This document shows positions 23,801 to 32,397 of a DNA stretch of 40,448 nucleotides, piece after piece. The notes below the pieces were generated by a model, which made no database searches, had not been told where the DNA came from, and saw only the letters and a program-made list of their open reading frames with translations. Every line of letters starts with the position of its first letter. Position 1 is the first letter of the stretch. This DNA is from Terriglobia bacterium (lineage in GTDB: Bacteria; Acidobacteriota; Terriglobia; Terriglobales; Acidobacteriaceae), in the NCBI GenBank assembly GCA_020073015.1, contig JAIQFZ010000037.1:1-40448 (forward strand), given 5' to 3'. The position numbers were made by a program, and so were the translations under genes.

Positions 23801-24487
23801 ATGTCTCTCGAGCGTATTATCGTATTCCTTCTAGCGGAGAATTGTCTGCTCCGCGAAGCTTTGCTTCGAGTACTGCGCAAGAAAGAGGACATTGTCGTAG
23901 CCGGTGCAGCTCCTTTCTCGCCTTCTGCCTTGGAGAAAGTCTGGGCCGCGAATGCTGATGTGGTCCTGTTTGACTCCGCAAGCATCGCATTGACCGGTCC
24001 CCGCCTGGTTTCACGCTTGCGGCAGGCCGGAGAAAACCGCAAAGCCGTTATGGTCGGCATGGAAGAAGATGAGCCCACTTTCTTGCAGGCTGTGGGCGAG
24101 GGAGTGGTCGGCTACGTCCTGAAGGACGCGTCGGCCACTGAAATCGTTCGTGTGATCCGGGCAGTCGCAGCCGGCGAAGCGATTTGCCCACCGCGATTCT
24201 CGCTGTCGCTGTTCCAGTGTGCTGCCCGGGACGTATCCTTCTCGTTCAAATCGCCGCAGAAGATGAAATTCGGCTTGAGCCGGAGGGAGCAGCAACTGGT
24301 CGGCTTGATTCGCCTCGGACTCTCCAACAAGGAGATCGGAAACCGATTAAATCTATCGGAGCAAACCATCAAGAACCATATCCACCGCATTCTGCGGAAG
24401 GTTGGCGCCAGCGATCGTTTGGAGATTGTCGAGCGGTGTCAGTCAGAGAATCTCAGTACTGCTGGCCTCACGAATCTAGCAGTTTGA
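23801..24487 (+). CDS. NarL/LuxR-type response regulator with degenerate acidic pocket
   Basis: A 228-residue regulator: receiver domain at 5-120 and LuxR-type helix-turn-helix at 158-212 (LSRREQQLVGLIRLGLSNKE, then IKNHIHRILRKVGASDRLEI). The phospho-acceptor Asp58 (VVLFDSA) and the conserved lysine K108 (YVLKDAS) are present, but the usual pair of acidic residues after strand 1 is reduced to A-E-N (E13), so Mg2+ binding may be weak. It should bind DNA as a dimer. The start is firm: GGAGGAGG ends 5 bases before ATG 23801. No sensor kinase is next to it. A truncated copy of a close relative's tail is at 15836-15931. Its place at the head of the exopolysaccharide locus suggests that it controls it. 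Confidence 0.88.
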   Translation: MSLERIIVFLLAENCLLREALLRVLRKKEDIVVAGAAPFSPSALEKVWAANADVVLFDSASIALTGPRLVSRLRQAGENRKAVMVGMEEDEPTFLQAVGEGVVGYVLKDASATEIVRVIRAVAAGEAICPPRFSLSLFQCAARDVSFSFKSPQKMKFGLSRREQQLVGLIRLGLSNKEIGNRLNLSEQTIKNHIHRILRKVGASDRLEIVERCQSENLSTAGLTNLAV

Positions 24488-25138
24488 ACGGGACCACTGC
24501 AAACCTATCTCAGGGAGCACGAAGATTGGGCGCCAGCGCTCCTGGATCTTCGCCAGCCCGGATCGCCTACTACCAACATCGTATAGTGCACGCTCTGAAC
24601 TAAACAGTTAGAACCATCGGAAAGAGTCATGGTTTAGCGTGCCAAACGAACCTCGTCAGACTTGCTGTTTCCGATTCCACGATCTGTCCGTGTGATTGTA
24701 GGCTTGCGCCGATGTGGGCGACGCCGAGGCAGCCCAAGCGCATCGAAGAAGCGGGTCGAGGTTGAGCGGCGTGCGTGGTCAGCGGTCAGCGCGAGACCGA
24801 CCCTGCGGCTGGCTTGTGCGAGACGTTCCGGCGCACCGCCCGTTCGGGGGCAGTTCCTTCGTCGGTGCGGCAACGTGGCGACTAGCCCGGCATGAAATCT
24901 TGTGCGTGCTACAGGCGTAGACACTAGTACCATAATTAGAACTATGTTGGTACCGTATGCGAAATAATAAGTACTATTAATCTCGCAATCTTTAGTACTG
25001 CAGATTAGTACCACTACTAAGTGTAGATTGGTACCGCAATTGTGTACCCACGCAGTACATGTGTGCCCTCCTTTGAACATCCGCTTGAGTACGCAATTGA
25101 CTCTTGTCTGAGCTCTCCCAAGGAAGTAGAAGGGTTCG
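24488..25138. other. Long gap between the two receiver-type genes; A+T-rich regulatory segment
   Basis: 651 bases without a credible gene. The reading frames on either strand lack any recognisable protein pattern. The second half (about 24910-25060) is much richer in A+T than its surroundings and contains a dense set of GTAC sites described separately. Confidence 0.6.
24927..25092. repeat. Cluster of nine GTAC palindromes (putative operator array)
   Basis: GTAC occurs at 24927, 24950, 24971, 24995, 25008, 25031, 25044, 25055 and 25089. Nine sites in 166 bases is far above the chance value of under one. Most are preceded by TTA/CTA/TTG and followed by C or T (for example TTAGTACC, TTGGTACC). 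Intervals are 23, 21, 24, 13, 23, 13, 11 and 34 bases, near multiples of 11-12. The cluster ends about 47 bases before the pseudo-receiver gene. Confidence 0.6.
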
Positions 25139-25534
25139 GTGAGGATTACCCTCGTGAAACGTGTGCGAGTTTTGGTCGCAAACCGCCCCCGATTGATGCG
25201 GGAGCTCGTTTTGGCCGTGATCAGCGACCAACCCGACATTGAGGTCATTGGTGAAGTCCAGGATGAGAGCAAACTCGTAGAAGCAGTCGAGGAAGCCCAG
25301 CCCGACGTCTTGATTCTCACTCTCGACGATGCCGAAAAACGCATCGCCCAATGTGGCTTTCTCCTTGGCCAGCATCCGCACATGAGGATCCTTGCCCTCG
25401 CGCCGGAACAAAATCGCGGGCTGTTCTATTCGGCCATTGTAGACGTTCGCACCAAGCCGCTGGAGAGTTCCGAGGCCGGAATTCTGAGCGCCTTGCGGGA
25501 ACATCCATCGATCGTGGGCACGGTACGTAACTAG
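25139..25534 (+). CDS. Stand-alone receiver-like protein lacking the phospho-acceptor Asp
   Basis: A 131-residue protein with the alternating strand-helix pattern of a CheY-like receiver: VRVLVANRPRLMRELVLAVI, IEVIGEV, PDVLILTLDD, MRILALAPE and TKPLES. The acidic pair after strand 1 is A-N (14-15) and the phospho-acceptor position after strand 3 is T61 (LILTLDD), while the K-P pair (106-107) remains. It is therefore probably not phosphorylated in the normal way and may work as a protein-protein switch. No output domain follows. GTG 25139 has AGAAGG 5 bases upstream. It lies directly downstream of the GTAC cluster and upstream of the NusG-like gene. Confidence 0.65.
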   Translation: MRITLVKRVRVLVANRPRLMRELVLAVISDQPDIEVIGEVQDESKLVEAVEEAQPDVLILTLDDAEKRIAQCGFLLGQHPHMRILALAPEQNRGLFYSAIVDVRTKPLESSEAGILSALREHPSIVGTVRN

Positions 25535-25535
25535 C

Positions 25536-25551
25536 TGGCTGAAGGTTGGCA
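25536..25551 (+). promoter_or_regulatory. Candidate sigma-54-type promoter before the NusG-like gene
   Basis: TGGCTGAAGGTTGGCA has the GG and GC pairs 12 bases apart as in -24/-12 promoters (consensus TGGCAC-N5-TTGCA), with a mismatch at one base of the -12 core and at the AC after TGGC. It lies right after the stop of the pseudo-receiver gene and would leave a leader of about 78 bases. Confidence 0.35.
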
Positions 25552-25639
25552 ACTAGACTGAAAGTGATTGATAGGAAATGACTTATACCAATTCTTTGAA
25601 TGTAACTGAGATGGCGGAGCTGTAGTCAGGAACGGAACA

Positions 25640-26212
25640 GTGCTCGAGAACACACTTTCAAATTCCGAAGCGTCCGGGAGCCGTGCTGCTGAGGCTTTGG
25701 CGCCTAGCGAGAAGCTATTGCTGGCCGAGCGATGGTACGCGGTTTCCGTTCGTCCCAGGCACGAGAAGCTGGTTACACGGCATCTCGACCAGCAGGGATT
25801 GAACTGCTTTCTCCCGTTTTACCGCAGCGTGCGCCGCTGGAAGGATCGCCGCAAGGAACTGGATGTGGCCCTATTCCCAGGCTATGTCTTCGTGAGCCTG
25901 AACCTTCGCGACCGTTTGGGCGTTCTTAAGGCTCCCGGAGTCCAGCGATTCGTGACGTTTCAAGGCCAACCTGCCGCGGTCCCGGACTCCGAGATCCGAG
26001 CGCTCGCATCGAGCTTGTCCGCCGGGCTGCGGGCGCAACCTCATCCCTACCTGTGCCAAGGCAGGAAAGTCCGCGTAAAGCACGGGCCTCTCGTGGGTGC
26101 GGAAGGAATCATGATCCGCCGCAAGGAACGCTTCCGCCTCGTGCTCTCGATCGATCTGATCACACGATCGGTGATGTTTGAGGTGGATGAGGGCGACGTC
26201 GAGCCCCTCTGA
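25640..26212 (+). CDS. NusG-like transcription antitermination factor (UpxY/LoaP type)
   Basis: A 190-residue NusG paralogue. The NGN domain spans about 29-125 (RWYAVSVRPRHEKLVTRHLD, FLPFYRSVRRWKDRRKELDV, ALFPGYVFVSL) and a KOW region lies at 140-185 (GRKVRVKHGPLVGAEGI). Specialised NusG paralogues at the head of polysaccharide operons let RNA polymerase read through terminators inside the long transcript; this gene is the first before the export protein and fits that role. GTG 25640 is preceded by CAGGAACGGAACA. The N-terminal 28 residues are extra compared with NusG. It is followed 49 bases later by the export gene. Confidence 0.88.
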   Translation: MLENTLSNSEASGSRAAEALAPSEKLLLAERWYAVSVRPRHEKLVTRHLDQQGLNCFLPFYRSVRRWKDRRKELDVALFPGYVFVSLNLRDRLGVLKAPGVQRFVTFQGQPAAVPDSEIRALASSLSAGLRAQPHPYLCQGRKVRVKHGPLVGAEGIMIRRKERFRLVLSIDLITRSVMFEVDEGDVEPL

Positions 26213-26261
26213 AGACACTCGTCCGAAGTCAGCTCTCGCCGCCCGCTAAAGAGAGATTCCT

Positions 26262-29200
26262 ATGTTCGACCACAAACAATTGAAGAAGAGCATCTTGTGT
26301 CTGGCCTGGATTTTCTTGTTTTGCACGGCTGCCCATTCACAGCAGGAATCCCGGCAGGGTGTGGCGCAACGGTCCGGAACGGAAACTGCGGCGCGTGTCC
26401 CTGCCCGCCCTCCCGATATCATCTCGGACAATCTTGAGAGAGTGGCGGCTTCAGCTGATCAGATTCTCGAAGTCTTGTACAAAGAGGCTGGTCTGATGGT
26501 CGAGTTTAAGCGCCTTCTTGCCCAAGATGCGGGGGTGAGCGGGCAGATTCTGGAAGAGTCCGATCTGACTGATGTAGCGGTCGGCGAACGCCTGCGCTCG
26601 GACTTGCGTGCCCGTGTGCTCGCAACGCGGCTCCTGCAGCGGTATGGCTATCTCGTGCCTCGATTGAATCCGGATTCTGACCTCGAAGCCGAGCAAAAGC
26701 TTGTGCGGCAGGAGCGGGCGCAGATGCTCGCGCGCGCCGCCGAGCGCCGCGACACTCTGGTTGAAAATTCAAGCGCTGGCCCTAACGCTGCATGCGATCC
26801 GCGAACCATCCCGGAGTGTGCGCTCCCACCCTCTCTCCCGGAGGATCGTGAAAGTTTGCCGGTGGTCCCGACTGCACCAGGGCGTGCGCCGCGTTCGTCG
26901 GCGCCGTTGCTGCGGGCCGAGGATAATTCACCCAGCCAAATGACGCGTCCGGATGGCACAGGCTTTTCGCCGGATCAACGCTCAGGATATCCGGCCAGCC
27001 TGGCAGCGCCGGAGACCGTGCTCACGGCGGCACGCGTTGAGATTAATCCACCGCTGAACCAGTCGCGGCGCATGGCCGGGTACGGGAGCGGGGAGAATCC
27101 TTCGCTTCCATCCAGCGGCCAAGCAGATCTGCAGTCGCTGTCTCAGCCGGATCCATTATCAAGCGGCGCCGGGATGCCACGGACGGGGCGGGGCTCAGAG
27201 CGATATCCAGCGGGGCGCGATTCTGCTCCTGCGGGCACTACCGACGCGGAGCAAGTGAGGATGGTGCGTCGTCCGAATCCTTACGCAGATGTGCCTTCCT
27301 TATACGACCTCTATGTGCAAGCGGGGGCAACTAATCGGCCTGTCGAGAGGTTTGGTCTCGATGTCTTCCGCAAAGGAACAGCAAATCCGGATTATATTCC
27401 CATGGATCTTCCCGTCGGACCGAGCTATGTCGTCGGTCCCGGTGACAGCCTCTCGATTGATCTCTGGGGAGGGGTTTCACAGCGACTGCTCCGCACAGTG
27501 GACCGGGAGGGGCGCGTGGCTCTGCCGGAAGCGGGGCCGGTCCTTGTCTCCGGACGAACGCTTGGCGATGTGCAGGAAATGGTACAACACACCCTGAGAA
27601 CACAATTCCGCGATGTTTCTGCAGACGTTGCACTGCTTCGGCTGCGCTCGGTGCGTATGTATGTGGTTGGCGATGTCACTTCACCGGGAGCGTATGACGT
27701 GAGTTCGCTTTCCACTCCGTTGAATGCGCTGTTCGTGGCGGGTGGTGTGACATCGCAAGGCTCCCTCCGGCGCCTTCAACACTATCGAGGAAAGCAGTTG
27801 ATTGAAGAAGTAGACGCATATGACCTGCTGCTCCACGGTATTCGGGGGGATCTGCAGCGAATCGAGAACGGCGATTCCCTGATGGTCCCGCCGCTTGGTC
27901 CGGTGGTGACTGTAGACGGCATGGTGCGCCGCCCAGCAGTCTACGAGTTGCGCAATGAAAAGACACTCGTAGACGTACTCGATCTTGCTGGAGGAATTCT
28001 CCCCGCTGCGGCACTGCGGCACATTGAAGTCCAGCGCCTGGTAGCGCATGAAAAGCGCACGATGATGAGCGTCGAGATCAGCGACACCAGCGACTCCGAA
28101 GCGGTTCGCGCGCAAATGAGCGGGTTCGAAGTACAGGATGGTGACGAGATCCACATCTTTCCGATCGCGCCTTATAACTCGGAGTCGATCTATCTCGTAG
28201 GGCATGTCTTGCGTCCAGGCCGGTATTCCTACAAGCCGGAGATGAAGCTCACCGACCTCGTGACTTCCTATGCTGACCTGCTTCCGGAACCTTCGACCCG
28301 TTATGCCGAGATCATCCGGCTGCATGCGCCAGACTACCATCCGGTTGTCGAGACCTTTGATCTAGCCACCGCTCTCGAACATCCCGATAAGGCCCCTAAG
28401 CTAGAGCCGCTCGATACTGTGCACATTTTTGGACGGTACGACTTCGAGTCGGATCCAGAAGTGCTCATCACCGGTGAGGTCCGCGCGCCGGGACGATATC
28501 GCACGTCTGGCCAGCAGCATTTACGAGATGCGATTTATCAGGCTGGAGGCGTGACACCGGATGCCTGGCTTGATTCGGCACAGCTATTCCGCCGGCAGCC
28601 AGACGGGACCACCAGAGTCTTTAGCATCAATTTGAGCGACGCACTCGCGGGAGATCCTTTGAATGATGTTTTGGTCGAGCCGCGCGATCGGATCCTAGTG
28701 CATCGCCAACCGGAACAAGTTTCGCCACGCAGCGTGTACGTAAGAGGTGATGTCGCGCGGCCGGGCCGCTATCCTCTCGCTGCCAATATGAGCGTCTCGG
28801 ACCTGGTGCGCTCTGCTGGCGGATTGCTACGCAGCGCGAATCCCGAGGGCGGTGACCTCACGCATTATGCGATCTCTAATTCGTCCGGGGAGCGCGTGCC
28901 CGCCGGACACCAGGACCTAAGTCTGGTTGCCGCTCTCGCCGGAAAGGAAGACCAGAATTTGCCGCTCCGCGACGGCGATGTGTTGACCGTGCCCCAGCAG
29001 GCTAACTGGAACGATATCGGCGCGACGGTCACTCTGCGCGGGGAGGTCAGAAAACCAGGTGTTTATGGCATCTGGCCTGGCGAACGCCTTAGTTCGTTAC
29101 TGAAGCGAGCTGGCGGTTTCCTGCCAACAGCATATCCGCGCGCAGCGGTATTCGAACGAATCGAAGTTCGTGAACTTCAGCAGAAGAGTCGCCAGGAACT

Positions 29201-29777
29201 GATCCAGCGGCTCGAGCAGGAGTCCACGGTGGTAAAGACTTCGGTATCGACGTCCGGAACCGAGGAAGCTGCCTTGCAACAGGCGGCTATGCTGCAGCGC
29301 CAGCGCGTATTGGATGCACTGCGAAAAGCTCCTGTATCGGGGCGGCTTGTCATCCATCTTCGCCCGGACCGCAAAGACTATGCGGGATCGCTTGAGGATA
29401 TCGAGCTTCGCGCGGGCGATTCGCTCACGATCCCCAAGGAGCCCGGAGGAGTGCTGGTCATCGGGCAAGTGTATAACGCTAACGCTCTTACTTATGTGCC
29501 AGGGAGGAATGCTGGCTGGTATCTGTCCCGTGCGGGAGGCGCGACACACCTCGGAGACAAAAATGCAATCTTCATCGTCCGCGCGGACGGTTCGGTCACG
29601 TCCGGTAAGCAGGGCAGCCTTTGGTCCGGAGGCGTGCTCTCGGCGACAACGGGTCCGGGTGACACGATTGTGGTACCGGAGAAGCCGATTCTGGGCAGTA
29701 GCGCTATGAAAAACTTTGTAGCCATCGCGCAGATCGCGTCGTCTGCCGCATTGGTTGCGGCAGTTGCAATTCCCTAA
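26262..29777 (+). CDS. Large polysaccharide export protein with multiple SLBB domains
   Basis: A 1171-residue protein with a signal peptide (SILCLAWIFLFCTAAHS) and a Pro/Ser/Arg-rich stretch of about 300 residues. The Poly_export domain begins near 388 (YVVGPGDSLSIDLWGG), followed by seven SLBB-like units starting near residues 463, 546, 640, 731, 823, 919 and 1063 (for example VYVRGDVARPGRYPL, VTLRGEVRKPGVYGI). The C-terminus is hydrophobic (AIAQIASSAALVAAVAI). It should form the periplasmic/outer-membrane export channel, like Wza but far larger. I see no lipobox cysteine at the signal peptide end (the cleavage region reads AAHSQQ), so it is probably not a lipoprotein. ATG 26262 follows AAGAGAG. 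Confidence 0.88.
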   Translation: MFDHKQLKKSILCLAWIFLFCTAAHSQQESRQGVAQRSGTETAARVPARPPDIISDNLERVAASADQILEVLYKEAGLMVEFKRLLAQDAGVSGQILEESDLTDVAVGERLRSDLRARVLATRLLQRYGYLVPRLNPDSDLEAEQKLVRQERAQMLARAAERRDTLVENSSAGPNAACDPRTIPECALPPSLPEDRESLPVVPTAPGRAPRSSAPLLRAEDNSPSQMTRPDGTGFSPDQRSGYPASLAAPETVLTAARVEINPPLNQSRRMAGYGSGENPSLPSSGQADLQSLSQPDPLSSGAGMPRTGRGSERYPAGRDSAPAGTTDAEQVRMVRRPNPYADVPSLYDLYVQAGATNRPVERFGLDVFRKGTANPDYIPMDLPVGPSYVVGPGDSLSIDLWGGVSQRLLRTVDREGRVALPEAGPVLVSGRTLGDVQEMVQHTLRTQFRDVSADVALLRLRSVRMYVVGDVTSPGAYDVSSLSTPLNALFVAGGVTSQGSLRRLQHYRGKQLIEEVDAYDLLLHGIRGDLQRIENGDSLMVPPLGPVVTVDGMVRRPAVYELRNEKTLVDVLDLAGGILPAAALRHIEVQRLVAHEKRTMMSVEISDTSDSEAVRAQMSGFEVQDGDEIHIFPIAPYNSESIYLVGHVLRPGRYSYKPEMKLTDLVTSYADLLPEPSTRYAEIIRLHAPDYHPVVETFDLATALEHPDKAPKLEPLDTVHIFGRYDFESDPEVLITGEVRAPGRYRTSGQQHLRDAIYQAGGVTPDAWLDSAQLFRRQPDGTTRVFSINLSDALAGDPLNDVLVEPRDRILVHRQPEQVSPRSVYVRGDVARPGRYPLAANMSVSDLVRSAGGLLRSANPEGGDLTHYAISNSSGERVPAGHQDLSLVAALAGKEDQNLPLRDGDVLTVPQQANWNDIGATVTLRGEVRKPGVYGIWPGERLSSLLKRAGGFLPTAYPRAAVFERIEVRELQQKSRQELIQRLEQESTVVKTSVSTSGTEEAALQQAAMLQRQRVLDALRKAPVSGRLVIHLRPDRKDYAGSLEDIELRAGDSLTIPKEPGGVLVIGQVYNANALTYVPGRNAGWYLSRAGGATHLGDKNAIFIVRADGSVTSGKQGSLWSGGVLSATTGPGDTIVVPEKPILGSSAMKNFVAIAQIASSAALVAAVAIP

Positions 29778-29783
29778 GCGCAC

Positions 29784-32339
29784 ATGACGATGCGACTTCA
29801 GGTGGGGACCCTCGGAGCGATGCTGTTGTTCAACGTTTGCTTGGCGAGGGTGTCTTTCGCACAGGCGCAGGGAGTGGAAACCGCCGCGCCGGAAACGACA
29901 CCGGAGGCGAAAGACCGTTCTTCATCGAATGATCTACCGGATGGACCTATACAAGCAGGTGGGGTGGCGAAAACAACCGGGGGGTCAGACCTGGGATTGA
30001 TGCAAAGGTTCGAGGGCGACCAGAGAGAAATTTGGACGAGTCCCGGACGACTTCGGTTTTCCGATACGGTATGGCTTGTTCCGCTCAGTGGTATCACGGC
30101 GGGCCTCTTCGTGACGGATAGCGATTTCAGCAAGCACCTGTCCCAGAATCCGACAACCATCAGTCACTACAACACGCTCTCAAACGCCGGAGTAGCGGCA
30201 CTCGTGGGCGGTGCCGGAGGAATGTGGTTCTTGGGACAAGTCAGGCACAACGAGCACTGGAGTGAGACTGGATTCCTCGCCGGCGAAGCGGTGCTGAACA
30301 GTCTGGTAATGGTCGAGGGATTGAAGTACTCACTGCGTCGCGAACGACCGAATCAGGGCGATGGCAGCGGTCCATTTTTTCAGAGTGGGGGCACTTCCTT
30401 TCCATCGGAACACGCCGCTGCGGCATGGTCGGTGGCCGGCGTCATCGCGCACGAATACCCTGGCCCGCTCACCAAGATCATGGCCTACGGTTTGGCATCT
30501 CTGGTCTCTGTTTCCCGGGTAGGGGCTCATCAACATTTTCCCTCCGACGTGCTCATCGGCAGCGTAATCGGTAACCTTGTCGCGCAGAGCATTTACAGCC
30601 GTCACTACAATCCCGATCTTGGCGGCGGGGAATGGAGATCGATTAGCCAACTCTTTCGTGGCGATGGTACGTACTCTCCAGGGAATCAGGGGTCCCCGTA
30701 CGTTCCGCTCGATAGCTGGGTGTACCCCGCGATGGAGCGCTTGGTAGCACTGGGCTACATTCGGTCGGGGTTTTTGGGAATGCGCCCGTGGACGCGCATG
30801 GAATGCGCACGGCTGCTGGATGAGGCCGACGAGGGGATGCAGTACGACAGCAGCGAAGAGGGTAGTGAACCGCAGAAGATATACTCAGCTCTAGCGGGAG
30901 AATTTAAAGACGAAACCGCGCGTTTAGGCGGCGCTGCCAATCTCGGCTTAAGCCTAGATTCGGTTTACACCCGCTTTACCGGGATCTCGGGCACGACGCT
31001 GCAGGATGGGTTGCACTTCGGACAGACCGTGATCAACGATTACGGGCGACCGTATGGAGAGGGCTTCAACAATGTGACCGGATTCACCAGTCACGGGGTG
31101 GCCGGGCCGTTCTCATTCTACGTGCAAGGCGAGTACCAGCACGCACCCTCTGTTCCCGCACTTCCTCTTCAAGCGCGGCAGGTTATCCAAACTGTTGACT
31201 TCAACCTTCCGTCAGCGCCACCAGGTACCCCCGTCCCAGTCGTGAATCAGATGGACTTGCTTGTGGGCTACGTAGGATTGCAACTGGAGAACTGGCAGAT
31301 CACTTTCGGCAAGCAGCCGCTTTGGTGGGGAGAAGATACGAGTGGGCCAATGTTGTCGAGTACAAATGCTGCGTCTATCCCAATGCTCCAAATCAATCGT
31401 GTGAAACCTCTCAATCTACCTAGCATCTTTGGGCGTCTTGGGCCGATCCGATTTGATTACATCCTGGGGAGGCTCAGCGGCCAACACTGGGTGAATGGGC
31501 CAAACGGCTTCACAGGCTCGTGGACGAAGACTCTGAGTGATCAGCCATTCATCGTAGGGCAGAAGATCAGCTTCAAACCGTCGCCTAACCTTGAACTGGG
31601 TGTTAGCTACACGGCTCTTTTCGCTGGCAGCGGAGCTCCATTCACGACTCATACGCTTCTAAAAGCCATGTTCTCAAGCGGAAATGGCAATCCGGGAACT
31701 GCATCAGACCCCGGTGACCGACGAGGCGGGTTCGACTTTGCTTATCGAATTCCCAAGATGCGAGATTGGCTCACATTTTATGCGGATGCCTTTACAGATG
31801 ATCAAGTAAATCCTTGGTTTGCTTGGGATAAGACCGCGCTTACTTCTGGTCTTTACATGTCTCGAGTGCCAGGGATTCCCAAACTCGACTTCCGAGTGGA
31901 GGGGGTTTACACAGATCTGCCAGGAGGGACGGCAACCGTACAACACGGATTTTTTTACATCAACGACCGCTACGTGAGCGGCTACACGAACAACGGAGAT
32001 CTGATTGGAAGTTGGATTGGGAGGCAGGGGCAAGGCGCTCAGGCGTGGACCACCTACTGGTTCGGCCCGAAGAACAAAGTGCAGTTGCACTTCAGGCATC
32101 AGAAGGTCAGCCGAGAGTTCATCCCCGACGGTGGATCACTGACCGACCTCGGCGTATCAACTGATATCTGGGTGCGTTCCAACCTCGCCCTTTCCGCTTG
32201 GGTGCAACACGAACGCTGGCTGTTTCCTGTGATTCAGTCGAATGCTTCCAGAAACGTGACGGCAGCGGTGCAAATTCTGTTTGAGCCGCGTAAATTGTTC
32301 CAGCATTCTGCCGCGAATGCGCCGGGAGACCAGCCATGA
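29784..32339 (+). CDS. PAP2 phosphatase fused to a Wzi-like capsule assembly domain
   Basis: An 851-residue exported protein. After a signal peptide (GAMLLFNVCLARVSFAQA), residues 150-270 form a PAP2 phosphatase with all three motifs: KYSLRRERP (K-x6-RP), SFPSEHAAAAW and SRVGAHQHFPSD. From about 300 it matches Wzi-type capsule assembly proteins: VYPAMERLVALGYIRSGF, then WQITFGKQPLWWGEDTSGPM and a beta-rich barrel to the end. Wzi proteins attach or organise polymer at the outer membrane; the PAP2 part might act on lipid phosphates such as undecaprenyl diphosphate. Having both on one chain is unusual. It starts 6 bases after the export gene; the ribosome site is weak. Both domains look complete. 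Confidence 0.85.
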   Translation: MTMRLQVGTLGAMLLFNVCLARVSFAQAQGVETAAPETTPEAKDRSSSNDLPDGPIQAGGVAKTTGGSDLGLMQRFEGDQREIWTSPGRLRFSDTVWLVPLSGITAGLFVTDSDFSKHLSQNPTTISHYNTLSNAGVAALVGGAGGMWFLGQVRHNEHWSETGFLAGEAVLNSLVMVEGLKYSLRRERPNQGDGSGPFFQSGGTSFPSEHAAAAWSVAGVIAHEYPGPLTKIMAYGLASLVSVSRVGAHQHFPSDVLIGSVIGNLVAQSIYSRHYNPDLGGGEWRSISQLFRGDGTYSPGNQGSPYVPLDSWVYPAMERLVALGYIRSGFLGMRPWTRMECARLLDEADEGMQYDSSEEGSEPQKIYSALAGEFKDETARLGGAANLGLSLDSVYTRFTGISGTTLQDGLHFGQTVINDYGRPYGEGFNNVTGFTSHGVAGPFSFYVQGEYQHAPSVPALPLQARQVIQTVDFNLPSAPPGTPVPVVNQMDLLVGYVGLQLENWQITFGKQPLWWGEDTSGPMLSSTNAASIPMLQINRVKPLNLPSIFGRLGPIRFDYILGRLSGQHWVNGPNGFTGSWTKTLSDQPFIVGQKISFKPSPNLELGVSYTALFAGSGAPFTTHTLLKAMFSSGNGNPGTASDPGDRRGGFDFAYRIPKMRDWLTFYADAFTDDQVNPWFAWDKTALTSGLYMSRVPGIPKLDFRVEGVYTDLPGGTATVQHGFFYINDRYVSGYTNNGDLIGSWIGRQGQGAQAWTTYWFGPKNKVQLHFRHQKVSREFIPDGGSLTDLGVSTDIWVRSNLALSAWVQHERWLFPVIQSNASRNVTAAVQILFEPRKLFQHSAANAPGDQP

Positions 32340-32397
32340 ATTGCACAAGTCGAGCTCCTATTCGCCAGCCTGTGCCGAGTTGCAGGAACATGACATC

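Noticed and set aside
24927-25092. GTAC cluster as a CRISPR array
   Set aside because: Repeat units are only four to eight bases and intervals are 11-34; no long direct repeats or cas genes.
24634-25383. 249-residue minus-strand frame
   Set aside because: It lies antisense across the GTAC cluster and the pseudo-receiver gene and has no family pattern or ribosome site; most likely chance.
25600-25630. ops-like element (GGCGG...GTAG) before the NusG-like gene
   Set aside because: Bases between GGCGG and GTAG do not match the ops consensus.
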